Assembly: GCA_029379385.1 (NCBI GenBank)
Contig: CM055612.1
Coordinates: forward strand, 1,736,001-1,800,000
DNA length: 64,000 bases
Origin: Quillaja saponaria
Taxonomy: Eukaryota > Streptophyta > Magnoliopsida > Fabales > Quillajaceae
Reading direction: 5' to 3'
Every line of letters begins with the position of its first letter. Positions within the stretch are counted from its first letter, which is position 1. Shown here piece by piece: positions 10,256 to 22,838 of this stretch. A program made the translations under genes and the position numbers. The notes beneath the pieces were generated by a model, which saw nothing but the letters and a program-made list of their open reading frames with translations, had not been told where the DNA came from and made no database searches.

Positions 10256-13200
10256 TTAATTGGGCTTGAAGAATTTCAACTTAAGTCCATTGTTGACCAT
10301 GCTCCAAATACCTCCAATGGAAAAGGCCAAGCTAAAACCAATTCCCAACCAACCCAGAATCCAATTGAAATACCAGTTGAAGCTGTATTTTGTTGGCTTT
10401 TTTATGAGAACCCACATGAAGCAAGGGTATGCAAAGGTGACTGGAAGTGTGAGACCTCCTAACAAACCAGCAAGACTTGACAGGAAAGGAAGTGCCACTC
10501 CTATGAAGAAGGAGATGAAACCATAGAAAACTCGGAAACCTGATCTAACCCATATTGAGCAGGGCCGGTTGGTACGGCTGGTATACCCAGCTTCAAAACT
10601 GTCAAAAACAGGCATTGAGTATATCTGGAAACTGCTCAAGCAGTTGAACACAACAAGGAGAAATGTCAATGCAAGTAACCCTCTTGGGATGTCATGACTG
10701 TGAAATCCATACAAGGCATTCAGGATCCCTCCTGAAGGCATCTGCAATGTAAAGAAAGTAACATTGAAACCATTAACAGCTTTGCATAATTGAATTACAC
10801 ATATTCTGCATAAATAAATAAAAAGTAAACCATCAATTTCATGGAAAGATTTTAAATTTCGGTCCTTGTTGCCACTCTTCCAACTTATTAAGTTGCATTA
10901 AGCAATAGTAACAGTAAAAGATGTGTGTATAATACTTAAATCGACTTACTAGATTTCCGTATGCCCAGAAACCACCAATGGCAACAGGGAAGAGGCACAT
11001 TGCTATGAAGAAATAGGCAACCTTGGCTCCTCTCCACATTGGCACATGAGCTGGGTGCTTGAAAGTTGATGGCATTGTTGCCTGTAAGAAACCAAATGAA
11101 GCCGTTTACCAAGTTTACAACTTTAATTACATAACCTTTTGACATTATTTATGGTTAAAATTAAGAGTTACAGATTATCTCAGAGATCACAAACCTGAAT
11201 TTCTAGGACTAAATTGTGGCCTCTAAAAGCAAAGGCTACTATCCCAAGAGCGTTCAGGACAGAAAAGAGAGAAGCAGACGCGGATGGCAACGAAAGTGGT
11301 TCATAAGAAATGGAGGGTGGCCTTTGTTGGCTTACAGAGAGGACCCAGACCATGGTGGAGTACGTGATGGCAGTCACAGCCCCTATGAGAGAAAGCCCTG
11401 CTATTGAATTGAGGTTCGGGAGCTGGGATAAAACAATACACAGGGAAGTGAACACCAGGTACCACTCTACTGTGGTTAGAGGATTCGAGGAACACAATGG
11501 ACCGCAAACTATTTTAAAGAAAAGTTTCATGGTCTCCCCTCCAATGAGAATCAAAGCTGTTGCAGTTCCTGCAGACAAATAAACAGTTGGGAAGAGAGCG
11601 AGCCAGACACCTAATCTTTTCCCTGCCAAAGAAAGAACAGCACAAGTATGTAGAATTAAAACAAAAATAATGATAACAAAAACTAGCTTAGAATTCTCTC
11701 TAGACTAGCTCTCCATTCTGATATACATCTCCAACATTTATGATAGTATTACATAGATCCAACCCAAGCTTACTAAAAGCCAATTGGTGAAAATTCAAGA
11801 AATACACTAATTTAAGTGGTCTACAGTTGCAGAAATCTGTAACACTTGACTATCAAAATCCAAGGAAAATGTAAGATTAGGTAAACATTCTCACCAAATG
11901 CTGCCTGTGCCAGCTCCACGTATCGGTTGTACCTCTTTCCTGGAATGGCTTCATGTAGCTGAACCAGAATCCATAATGTGTAAAGTTGCCAACAGTATGC
12001 TATGGTCAATGAAAGTATTCCCCAACTCCTGCAAAATATTTGAAGAAAGCTTAACATTTTAACAAGATTTTTGTGATATTATTTCCTTCCCATTAGCAGC
12101 TAGTTTGTACAATTTACATTAGCAATTGCCAGAGATACACCCTCAAACCCCAAAATTTGAAATGTCTTTTGTTTGACAAAAAAAAAAACAATACTATTTC
12201 TACAATTTTTCCATATGCATTGATATTAATGTTCTATAATGGTTAACCACGTAATCATAAGGTTGTTTGCTTTAACACTGAAGCAGAACTATACAAATAG
12301 TTAGAAGGCTGCATTGCAAAGTAGTTCAAAAATACTATTTGAAATGAGGTTGAGCTCAAAACGAACAGCAGGATCAAAATACATAAAGGCCCTCTATCTT
12401 AATTCATCAAAGGAATTTTCAATGAATTACGAGTGGACCCGAATGCCCCTCTAGAATGACCGAAACCTTTGGGAAAGCAAAAAATGGCTTTGCCTGAAGC
12501 ATCTTTCGTTTGTCTATGATGAAAATTGAAAAAAAAAATATCCAATAGATCCACCACAATTCATAACTTCTCAACTCTATTCTTTAAACTAGCACGCGAG
12601 AAAAGACAGAAAGGTTGAATTTGGCAGTAAATGGAAGAAGCGTAATACACATACTGCATACACTTGAAGTTAAATGCGCAAGAGCCAAGGTATGGCGGTT
12701 TGAACTACTGCAAAGCGAAACTCAATGGGAAAAACTCAGTTACCTACCAAGATTTAAACTTTAGGAAAAGAGGAAGACAATTTGAAAGAATCATATATAT
12801 CAGAACAGAGTACCTATAAATCCATGTTCATATACAGACTGCAGGCCTGAACAATTAACTAGAGCCACTAATAACCTTAACCCTCATAAACCCATAACTT
12901 AGCATTAATTAGAAGAAAAGCAATTGATAGTCGAAGAAAGGAGATGTCAATGAATTCAGTAACGTACCAGCCAAGGAAAGCGAAAGCAACGGGTAAAATT
13001 AAAGCCTGGAACCCAACTCCAGCATTGAGATTATGAAACGCAGCGTAGTGAGCATTCCCATTTCGAGATTCAGTGATGGGAAGCCAGGCGTCTTGAGGAT
13101 TAAGTTTAGTGAGATGTCCCATCTCCTCCAAGTAACCCTTCATGTTAATGAGCACCCTCTTCATAGGCGTCCCTATGGGACTCAAAAACCTTGGCGATAT

Positions 13201-13347
13201 AAACGACGTTGGAGTCCACGCCGTCGATTTCGCCTCCTTAGACCCTGGTCTCGGCGACCTCTGCCCAGATGGAGTCAATGTCTCCGGCGTCGACACTCTT
13301 GGGGTCGCCGGAATAGATATCAGCTCTGTTTCTGGCCTCTCCTCCAT
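10256..13347 (-). CDS. Lysine/histidine transporter-like amino-acid permease (LHT8-like)
   Basis: A membrane transporter of the amino acid/auxin permease (AAAP) family. Exons on the minus strand are 13347-12968, 12028-11895, 11622-11195, 11081-10950 and 10741-10256; phases close to 519 residues, the length I recall for the Arabidopsis protein. The N terminus MEERPETELISIPATPR is a hydrophilic tail, followed by PLCSSNPLTTVEWYLVF, AFRGHNLVLEIQ and repeated hydrophobic spans, about ten to eleven in all. The C terminus ends LKLKFFKPN. An in-frame ATG lies four codons upstream (13359); the one used gives the conserved ending MEERPET. Intron 1 is 939 bp. Substrate is inferred from the family only. 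Conservation looks very high, so purifying selection is likely. Confidence 0.93.
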
Positions 13348-13359
13348 TATACACCTCAC

Positions 13360-15854
13360 CGCTTCAGGCGGTTACCCAAGTGGGCAAATGGGCAATTGGT
13401 ATTCTTTTTTATCACTTTGTTCTTCCTGCCCTTCACTCTGTTTTGTGTCTCCGACTTTGGGTTTATAAAACAAAAGGAAAATGTTATACTAGTACGAGAA
13501 GCAATAATGGGAAACTCTTTCTTTTTCTTTGTCTCTCCTTCTTTTTCTTTTGTGGGTTGCTTAAGAGATGGTCAGGCACATGAACAGTGAATGGGGTCTC
13601 TGTGACAGAAAAAGAGGTTGATAGATTATACGTGCTAGCTTCAAAATCGAGTCTCAAACCAAGAGAAAAAGATGTCAGCTGCTAAGCATGAAAGTTTGCA
13701 CATTTAAAATAATAACCGTTGATTTTGCAATAATAGCATATCAAAATGACAATTTGGACGGTAGGGATGAAGTTCTCTTTTGAAACCAACACTCCCTCTC
13801 GTAAATCTACGCTGAAAATCAGAGGTGACATTGACAGTTATTAAAAAAGATAGTGATTGTATAAGGAAAGGAACAGTTTAGCTTAACGTATAAAGCTAGA
13901 ATTGGATGCTGAAATAAAGAGAGTAACGTGACGTGGTAGGTCAAAGTTTCAATCAATCAGAATGTTGACGAATGATCATTACAAGTGGGTCCCGAGGTTC
14001 GGCATTTGGGCGCAGGCCTATGATGAGGCGCGTGGTCTTACTTTTGAGGCTCCATCATTGAGTTGCGCGTGGCGATAACTTTGGAAAAGTAGAAACATAA
14101 CATAACAAGATAAGAAAAATGTGAGATTTTACAGACAAAAACCACGCCCTTGTGGCGGGTGGCGCGATAACTTTGACTTGACCCTAATTTTTAACCTCGC
14201 ATGCTCAACTCCACTCAGTATTTAGCTGTAAAATTGCTCCCCACTTCCATTAACTTTTAAGCGTGTAATCCAGGAGAATGATTTGAGATAATTTAAGCAT
14301 GTAAAGTACATTATTATGTCATCAATTCGTTTGTAAAATCCAATTTATAAATACTCTTTATTCATCAACATTTATAAAAGTATCTCAAAAAATTAACTTA
14401 ATGGACCATTGTTATATTTAAATCATTAAAAAATAAAATTAATTAACAAAACTTATCATATCACTTGATAATCACTAAACATTAACCTCTCTAATTTATC
14501 ACTCTTTCACCTTTTTAATATACAAATTTTTTTATTTTGTATATCTGCATGTACAAAATATGTAGATACTTGCATGCATGTAACTAGTTATTGTAAAAAT
14601 AAGAGACTCTTTCTAGTCTACTACTATATAATGTACACATATTTAAATTATTAAAAATTAAATTCAATAACCAATCACATTTTATTACTCAATAACTACT
14701 ATATATTTTAATTAAAAAATATCTCACTCTCTTCACACACACAAAACAATAATATTCCCACTCTCCCATCTATACAAATATTTGCTATCAAATTCAATTT
14801 ATTAAGAAAATAAATAAATATATATATACAAAATACACATGTAAATGTATACATGTGACTAGTTATTATAAATTAGAAAGTCCATTGTGATCTCTTGATA
14901 TATATTATACATCGAATTAAAAGTGGTTTCATCAATTTAAAAACAAAAGCTGTTTTAAATTTCAATTTTCAAATAACTACAAACTTTCTCTCCTATTAAC
15001 TTATTATTTTCTTATCAATTCTATTAAATAATTAGTTTAATAAAATAAATATTAAACTTTTTAAAGTTTCTTTTATTTTTACACAATAATTAATGAAAAA
15101 AAAATATTTATACTCAGAAAGTAAGTCCAGCCCAATAATTAACAGGCTAGTACTTCAAAATTGCAAAAAGAGAAAGTCATTGGGATTTAGAGAACTCAAA
15201 TGATCAAATACAACCTAAATATTTAATATGGCTGGCCCTTGAAAGGAAGTCCAGCCACTTTTAGAGGTGTCTTGGGCTTTAGTCGGCTTTGTAGAAGGAT
15301 GTAGCAGCCCAAACTTCATATCTGACTCATAAGCCCCATACTGCATAATTTATTGACCCTCGAGCTTCAGAAAAAGTAAAAGTGCTTACATTGGCGGTTG
15401 ACTATTTTGTAGTTTGAACAAATCTTTGGGGTAATATCGCAAATATTTAAAGAATCAAGTCCACCTTTGTAGACAGGTCATAGCATTCGTGTATGAAGCC
15501 CAATCTTCCAATTCTCGTCGTTGATTTTGATTTCCGCGTCTCAACTGTCAATCTCATCCATTCCAGAGTTTTTGCTCTATGTGAGAGAAATCTCGGGAAC
15601 TCCAACTTCCGTTTCTCTTTTCTCATCCAAAACCTCAACATTTTGCTTCCCCATCTGTGTTCGCGGACTTCGATTCTCTTCCACGCCCTCTAGCTTCAAG
15701 CTTTAATTCAACCGTCCCGTCTGGTATTCACTGTTTCCTCAGGTGTAAATGACGTTCATCGTCTGCTAGGGTTTCGGTCGGTCGAATCTCCTAGTCGCCG
15801 GAACCTCACTGTACCTAATCTTTATCAAGCAAATCAAAATTGTAGATATTAGAT
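13360..15854. other. Shared 5' region of LHT8-like and TPP genes
   Basis: The two genes diverge from here. A GC-richer part around 13960-14200 contains CGCGTGG words and two copies of a CGATAACTTTG motif (near 14071 and 14166). The 14395-14905 part is two diverged copies of about 240 bp (listed separately). The last 150 bp look like the TPP 5' UTR. No gene was seen. Confidence 0.4.
14395..14905. repeat. Diverged tandem duplication, about 240 bp per unit
   Basis: Unit A (about 14395-14632) and unit B (about 14633-14905) share ordered words: TATTTAAATCATTAAAAA versus TATTTAAATTATTAAAAA at their starts, a run near CACTCT(T/C), and CATGTAACTAGTTATTGTAA versus CATGTGACTAGTTATTATAA near their ends. 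It is AT-rich and non-coding. Confidence 0.4.
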
Positions 15855-18800
15855 ATGGCTCTCCGCGTCACATTCTCCTACTCCGGTTATGTTGTCAAGA
15901 GTCTGGTTTCGTCGGCCGGAGTTCGTGTTGGTAACTTACGTGCGGTTCAGGAATGCTGGTTCCGGTCTCCTATATTCGGACATAATCAGAATCCTGAACT
16001 TGATCCCTCTGGCGGCGTTCGCAATTACCAATCCTATTGTTTACAGCCCAAATCGAATTTCTGGGCAAAGAATTCAGCTTCTAGTGTTACTTCCATCGCT
16101 GGTGAAATTCTGGGTGATAAATGTAAAAATCCACTCGTCTTAGGATTGATTTCGGTCATGAAGTCCACTGGTGGTGTATCAGGTTCATCTGCTACGACTA
16201 TCGGAATTTGTGGGATCTCCTCGTTTAAGGCCGCTTTAATCATACCCTCTTTACGGGGATTGAAGTGGCTGCCCTGTAACGAGTTGATAAGCCATGATGT
16301 GGACAAAGGTCGAACATTGTGTATTGAGGGTAAGAATGGCGAGAGTTCAGAGTACAGTCAGAGGGGTTTTGAGAAGAGCAGTTGGATATCGTGCCTGTCG
16401 AATATCTGTTCAGAGGACACAAAGGCTGTGTTCACTGCTCTGACTGTTAGTTTTCTATTCAGGTCGCTCTTGGCTGAACCAAGATCGATTCCCTCGGGTT
16501 CTATGTACCCCACTTTGGATGTGGGCGACCGCATTATAGCAGAGAAGGTTAGTGCCTATTACTGTCAGGTGAATTAACTAATCCTATTGAATGCAAAGAC
16601 ATGAAGTTTTGGTTAGATTAAGTCGATATACACAGCATTCATAATGAATAAATGTACTATCCTAGATCGTCACAATGTTTACACCTCTTTTCACAGATTT
16701 TCTTAGTGAAGATGAATTATTATTTTTGTTGGTCGATGAAAAAAGGTTGATAAAGTTATGTATCTATGCTTTAGCAAAAAGAAGGAAAAAAAGAAAAGAA
16801 AAAAAAAGAGTCCTATATATGTACATTCAAAATGTGTTTTGATTTGTAACTTTGTAATCTACCTCACTGATTAGGTTAATATCAAGTATGCCGGGTCAAT
16901 TTTTTTTTTCCTCTTTCTTTATGCCCTTTCCCTTTTAATGAATACAAAGGGGTTTAGTATTTGCTTGACAGAGATGAAAATGGACCAAAAGAGGGGAGAG
17001 ATAAAGATGATAAGGATACATTGTCCATGCTCGCTCCACCACCTTCACTCCATTTTCACCTACCAATCATATTTTCACAAAATAAATAAAGTCTGAAGTA
17101 GTGCTGTATTTTAAAAAAAAAAAATCATAGTATTAAGTGCAGAACGGATTAGTCTTATCTATACACCGTGCTCTCTAGATATGATTTAGACCTCCCTATA
17201 GTTTAAAAAATATTGAAAAGTTAATTTTGCTATCCAAACTAGCGGGATTAGTGGCACATGCACTGTATCCATAATATTCTTCTTTGTAAGTTGTAACTTT
17301 TTACATTTTGCCCTGCAATTTTCATTTCAGAAATAAATCTATTAAAAAAAAAAAAGTTGTGAGGAAGACATGGAGAAAGAAAAACAAAAGACAAAACAAT
17401 CAAGAATGTGTTTATATGGGAGAAATGAAAAAATTAAAACAATCTTTTCTTTTTACAAATAGTGAGATTTTTCATACTAAATTGAGGCATGCATATAAAA
17501 GATACCACATTATCAATTTATTTTCTTTAAAAAAAAAAAAGATTATCTAGAGAATTCAAACTTTAAGGGGTCAAATGTAAAAAGTACAAGTTATGTAGAA
17601 GAAAACATAGATATAGTGCATGTGCGTGCACTGTTCTGTTAGTTTGGAACTTTGGATATAAAAGTTAACTTTTTAATGTTTTCGAAACTACAAGGAGGTT
17701 TAATGTAACATTTCAAACTACATGTATAAAATTTATAAACAGTTAAACCAGAGGGAGGTAAAATGTGAAAAGCTCTATGATTTTATAGGTGGATAACTGT
17801 AATGGTTCAGATCCAGAGATGAAACCATCTTTTGCTGCTTTGGCTGATACTGAACTGACTCCAGTTTCTTCTTGTTAATGCTGTATCAGGTTTCCTTTTT
17901 TTTCAGAAAGCCTGATGTTTCAGATATAGTCATTTTTAAGGCGCCTCCTATTTTACAGGTAATATGTCTTTCTTAAGATGTATTAATGGCCATAATTTTT
18001 ACGTCACATTTGATACTTGGTTGCTGACAATTATCTTGTGTTATTTGTCTCTATCCTGTAGGAAATTGGTTATAGTATAGGCGATGTATTCATAAAAAGA
18101 ATTGTTGCAAATGCTGGGGATTATGTTGAGGCAATCTTCTAAATTTCGTTCATTGCTCCTGTCTGGTTCTTCTGTCTTATGCAAGCTACTATCCTCGTCT
18201 CGTCTCTCTCTCTTCAAAGTTACTGTACCATTATATCTGACTTCTTGTACATGGTGGCTTTTGCCTTGAAGGTTCGTGATGGGAAACTATTGGTGAATGG
18301 CATTGTTCAAGAAGAAGATTTCATTTTAGAGCCACTTGCCTATGAGATGGAACCAGTGGTAAGTTGACAAGTTTTTCATAGTTAAAAAGTTTTCTTTTTC
18401 TTTTTCCATAGTTAAAAGTTTTGTTGCACTGCCATTTCCAATCAATTGATCATGGAATTGGTAATGGGAAATAAAGTTTTGCTCTCTATCTTTCTCAATT
18501 GCAGCTTGTCCCCGAAGGTTATGTCTTTGTGATGGGGGACAACCGCAATAACAGCTTCGACTCCCATAACTGGTAATTACACAATCTCCATATTCCTGAT
18601 GTTTCTTTTCCTTGGAGAATTTGTTCCTTTAGGTGGGAAGACACCTTTCCGCTGGTGAAGTCTATTCTTGATGCTGTACTTGTCGAATAAACGTATGATT
18701 GTATGAACATGCCACCAGCAAATAATATTAACATGTATGAGTTTTATATGATTTATGTTGTCGCTTCATATTATGCACTTTATGTCTGAAAATTGATGTA

Positions 18801-18954
18801 TGATATTTAACTCCTTTTATTTTCTGTTTCCAGGGGTCCACTCCCTATCAAAAACATTGTCGGTAGATCTGTGTTTCGGTACTGGCCTCCATCTAAAGTA
18901 TCTGACACTTTATGTGAACCACCTGATGGAAAGATTTCTGTGGCAGTCTCTTGA
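15855..18954 (+). CDS. TPP: Thylakoidal processing peptidase (chloroplast type I signal peptidase)
   Basis: A serine protease that removes thylakoid-transfer and related signals inside chloroplasts. Exons are 15855-16547, 17890-17958, 18062-18130, 18272-18358, 18505-18572 and 18834-18954, giving 368 residues. The long N terminus fits a transit peptide. A hydrophobic span ([12 protein letters not shown]) precedes the catalytic box [10 protein letters not shown] with nucleophile Ser216. The general-base Lys is in [11 protein letters not shown] (Lys266). The SPase I box [16 protein letters not shown] is in exons 5-6. Intron 3 begins with GC rather than GT (GAG|GCAATC); the GC-AG model is needed to keep the conserved frame across GDYVE and [10 protein letters not shown]. 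Intron 1 (1342 bp) holds an inverted-repeat element. Arabidopsis has several TPP-like genes and I cannot say which this matches. Confidence 0.93.
17190..17699. mobile_element. Long-TIR element inside TPP intron 1
   Basis: Arms of about 120-135 bp (17190-17311 and 17566-17699) are reverse complements over most of their length, sharing ACCTCC(C/T)T...TAGTTT, AAAAGTTAA, GCACATGCACT and AACTTTTTACATTT words. The loop of about 255 bp has no coding capacity. It is followed at 17700-17780 by a further short copy of the arm end. Long arms and no coding content suggest a Mutator-like or other hairpin MITE. No target duplication was fixed. Confidence 0.5.
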
Positions 18955-20061
18955 CACATTGTCCCCAATGCCCGCCGTAGACATCTTTCTCTTGATCTAG
19001 ACATGATTTTAGATTAGAGACTATTCCACCAATCTTCAGGCCTACTGATAAGCCATTGTGAATATTCAACATATCTTCCAACATGCGCCAGCTTGTCACT
19101 GGGATGGTTATCTTATCCATCATTGTAGTTTTTATTGATGGTTCAACTGTGTGACCAAATGATTCATTTATTTTCTTCCCCACACTTGAGATTCTTAAAC
19201 TTCCCTCCAAGATGGAGAGATTCTAATTCCATTGTTTTTATCTCCCATCTATGTTGTCCTAATGTGTTGGAATCCCATGGAAATTTTGGACCTGGTGCGA
19301 TTTCATAGTCATACAGATAGCTATGGTTTATCTGTAGTCTGGTACTGCAAGCAATATAAGTAGACTGAAAGTGTAAATTCTTTATTATGAAGTGAAACTA
19401 TGAACGAATGGTTGCAGGAAGCTGTATCATAGTCATGCTAGTGAACCCATAAATTAAAATTGGATATCTAGCTCACCTGTCAGTACAAACTGCAGGACAT
19501 TTCTGGTTATGAATCTAAAGTTCAATATTCATTTTTATTTTTTTTAATGTTTATGTTTTGACCAAATATTGAGAAGCTATTATCAAACCGTCGTCCTTGA
19601 ATAAAGATTTATTTAGATTTATTTTTCTCACAGCTGTAACATCTTTTCTTCTGTTTCCATTTTCAGAAAATTGAAGATAAACTAAGCTAACAATTACACC
19701 TGACTAATAAAATTTTAATTCACTGTCAAACGTGATTGGAAAATTTTACGAGTAATTAAATTTTTTATTAGATTATACTAATTAAGAGACATGTATTTTT
19801 TCCGAATCTATCCAACAATTTTTTTTACGAGCAAACAAATTGTTGGTATTTAACTAAAATTATAAGGGGACTTTTTTTATTAAATTAAACGTCCGTAATA
19901 TTATCCCAATTCCCATTTCTAAATTCCAATCCGAGTGCTATCCTGATTCCTGACAACTCAACTGGCTTTCCCGTCATAGCGTTTAGGCCTCTCTGGCCCT
20001 TCAATCGTTTGCATCCCACCCATACACTGAACTTAGATTCCGTCCTGTTGACAAATAGAAG
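18955..20061. other. Spacer after TPP
   Basis: The first part is presumed TPP 3' UTR, and the end is the promoter/5' UTR of the next gene. No repeat or gene was recognised. Confidence 0.4.
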
Positions 20062-22159
20062 ATGACTGCTCGTCGCATAACCATGTCCCTGTTCATCATT
20101 CTCCTCCAAATGCGTACGTTAATAGTCAGAGCATTTAGTCCTCCTTCCATAAACGACTTTCCCTCCAATTCCAACAATAGCTCCATATTGCAGGTACAGT
20201 ACTTACCAAATTAACCATTTCATATCTAATCCTATGCCACTAAATTACTTGAACATCTTATTGGGTATCTCTTAATTCGTTGAAATCAGGACGTTTTAAA
20301 GGCTATTTCAGTGAGGGAAAAGTGGGATTTGGAGGATGTCAGAATTTCCGAGTTGGATTTTTCGAAGGTTAGATTTGGGATCTCCCAGAGCTATGAGTTC
20401 CGGATCGGGTTCGGAAAAAGCAGCTTGCTTCTCAAATTCTCGGACCAAGTGGTTTCTTGGAAGAAGTTCAAGAAACCCAAATCGAATATTGAGTCTCTGA
20501 TTAATCAAGTTAGTTCCTTTGCTGTACTTGACACTTTAAAGTTGGAGGGTCCATTTGAGTTACGGGTCGATACTCATCACAAGCTCTCGCTGTCCTTGCC
20601 GGTATGTGCTTGATTTCTTTCCCTTCTATTTGTTTCCGTTAGTTTTTTTCCTTTCAATTGTGATATCAGTGATTTGTTGGTACTTGGTTCAGATCTTAAT
20701 GTTGTAAATTTGAGGAAAGGCTTAATGTTCCGTATATTATTGCTGCAATATATATACAGTCTGATTATAAGTTCTTAACTTGAGGAACAAGGAAAAATTT
20801 ACTAATATATACAAGAATAAATTGATAAACGAATATACTACCTATAAATGTGTTAGCTTCATAGCTGAGAAAGTTTGGTCTGTCAAATGTGATGTACTCG
20901 TTTGCTGATATCAGTAATGATAGTGATAATAATGCCAAATGTTTTGCTTCTGGCAGTAGGTCTAGGATACCTCAATCCTACTCACATATATGTGGTATGA
21001 AAATATGAGCAGGATTCCTACTTTGGGAATACAGGACAAGAAACGAAGAGTAAGAGCTCTTGACTTCATCAGCTTAGATTCTCAGCAATCAAAAAAAGAT
21101 AAAATTAACGTGTTAATGCGGAGAAAACTAGTTAAGAGAAGTTAACTAGAATTGTGCTGATGACTCAGTGGTGATTAGGTAAAGTATATACATGTTGACA
21201 AATCCAGAGGAAAGGGGGAGCACAAAAAAGAGGGCCTTAGGGATGAAGAGAACCATTTCTTTCCTGTCAAACAAGACGGTTGTCTACATATTAGTCATTA
21301 CTCATATTGCTTCTTAATTGACATTGAAAATTTGCAGTAGCTATTAAAGTGAATTGCTGCAACATCACTAATTGTCTGCATGTTTTAACACCTTTTGAAT
21401 GCATATTTTCAGATGAATACTTCACATGCTGGTTTGAAACACATCCTTGTTGGTGAAGGCATTACATTAGAAGTAAGAAGAGCACAAGAAGTTTCTTTGT
21501 TTCACTCATCTGATCTAGGTCTGGGACTGAATATGAGTTCCATGTTTAGCAATGGGAAGCGTGACTTTTGGCCTTTTCAGCAATCAGTGTGCTTGCCTTT
21601 GCTTCCCATACGCATATTAGGTTCTGCATCGTTAGTTGCCTATAGAACTCGGAACCCTGATTCCCACATTGAAACTATCTTCATTTCAGAAGACACAATT
21701 GAGCTACTTCCAGAGAAATGTTATAGCAGTCACATTAACAAGAAGCAAACTTGCTCTATTGATTCTTTAAGTTTGAGAATAAGTACATTGGAAAAAATAT
21801 TGAAGAGTCTTCTAGGGGATAGAATCCGCCAATGGTTGTTTGGTTTTGTCAAAGCAAATATCAAAGCATCAGCCACAATTCGGTTCCAACTACAACTGGA
21901 AAGAGACATTAGGAGCAACATCACTCTCAGGGGTATATTGGCAGAGTGGAGAACAAGGCCTAGTATTGAACGACTTTGGTTTGAGATATTTGCAAGAGTT
22001 GAAACTGAGAGGCTAAAGCCACTTTTAATTAAGAAGGTGAAACCTTTTATGGTATCAGATTCAGTTTCATGGAGTAATTTGATGTCCAATATCTCCTTTA
22101 CAAAGTTACGTTCTGTTCTTGTCCCTCCCGAGCCTCTTACCCTTGATGTGAAATGGTAG
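20062..22159 (+). CDS. Conserved-looking plant protein of unknown function
   Basis: I do not recognise this gene. The three-exon model 20062-20193, 20290-20601 and 21413-22159 has clean GT-AG sites and closed phases, and predicts 396 residues. The N terminus contains a hydrophobic span (MSLFIILL) after a basic start, consistent with a signal peptide or signal anchor. The rest is mainly beta-type alternating sequence with a basic region (SWKKFKKPKS) near residue 100 and a Leu-rich helical stretch (ISTLEKILKSLLGDRIRQWL) in the last third. The C terminus ends in PPEPLTLDVKW. The long, low-noise exon 3 and codon use argue for a real gene. A role in an organelle or secretory membrane would be a guess. 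Confidence 0.75.
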
Positions 22160-22838
22160 GAGATAGCCTTGTAACATTGTTTTTTTTTTTTTTTCCTAGA
22201 TCAAGGCAAGTTGTTGTTGTTAACTATGCCTTTATAAATGGGCTAGTGACTCCTGTATTAGAACACTCGGTCCTGTAAATAATTTAAATTCCAGAAATGA
22301 AAAAGAAAAGAGGAAAAAAGTAACTTTGCATTTGTACTCGCTTACTCTGGTGGCATAAGATTGGTTTTGATTGTTGTATTAGTGATACCATTATAGTTGA
22401 TCGCTCTACAAGTTATGTCATTAGTAGTTGATTCTTCTCATTTCTCTCTGACAAAAAATGATAGTCTTGCAAGTGATGTCATAGTACTTTTTTTTTTTTT
22501 TTGCAAAGAAGTGATATCATAGTAATTGATTCTTCCCTGTATTTGTTTGTGAGGACTTTTTTTTTTTTTTTTGGTAAGGCGTTTGTGAGGACTTTGCAAG
22601 TGTGGATTTTAGCGATATTTGAGGTTAATGTGCGTTGGAATTTGGGATTGAAAATATCCTCACCAAGAGTTTCTGTTACCAGAAATAGTGTAACTTTTTT
22701 TCTGGGGCTGATCGTAGGGTAGTATTCATTTTCTTGTTTACTAACTTTTTTTTTCAGTAATACAAATCTTATTTCAAGAAATATAATACTGCAAAGGTTT
22801 AGAAACATTAAAATAGAAATCCTCTAAACCTAACACCC
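22160..22838. other. Convergent spacer with poly-T runs
   Basis: This lies between convergent genes. It has three T runs of at least 14 bases (near 22181, 22490 and 22556) and short repeated words (AAGTGAT(G/A)TCATAGTA; GTTTGTGAGGACTTT, each twice), suggesting small local duplications. No gene was seen. Confidence 0.45.

Noticed and set aside
13033..13590. A long open frame opposite LHT8 exon 1
   Set aside because: It is antisense to a conserved coding exon and its Arg/Pro-rich translation reflects that exon's codon pattern.
21730..22089. A minus-strand open frame inside the unknown gene's exon 3
   Set aside because: It is a shadow of the plus-strand exon, with no start or domain support.
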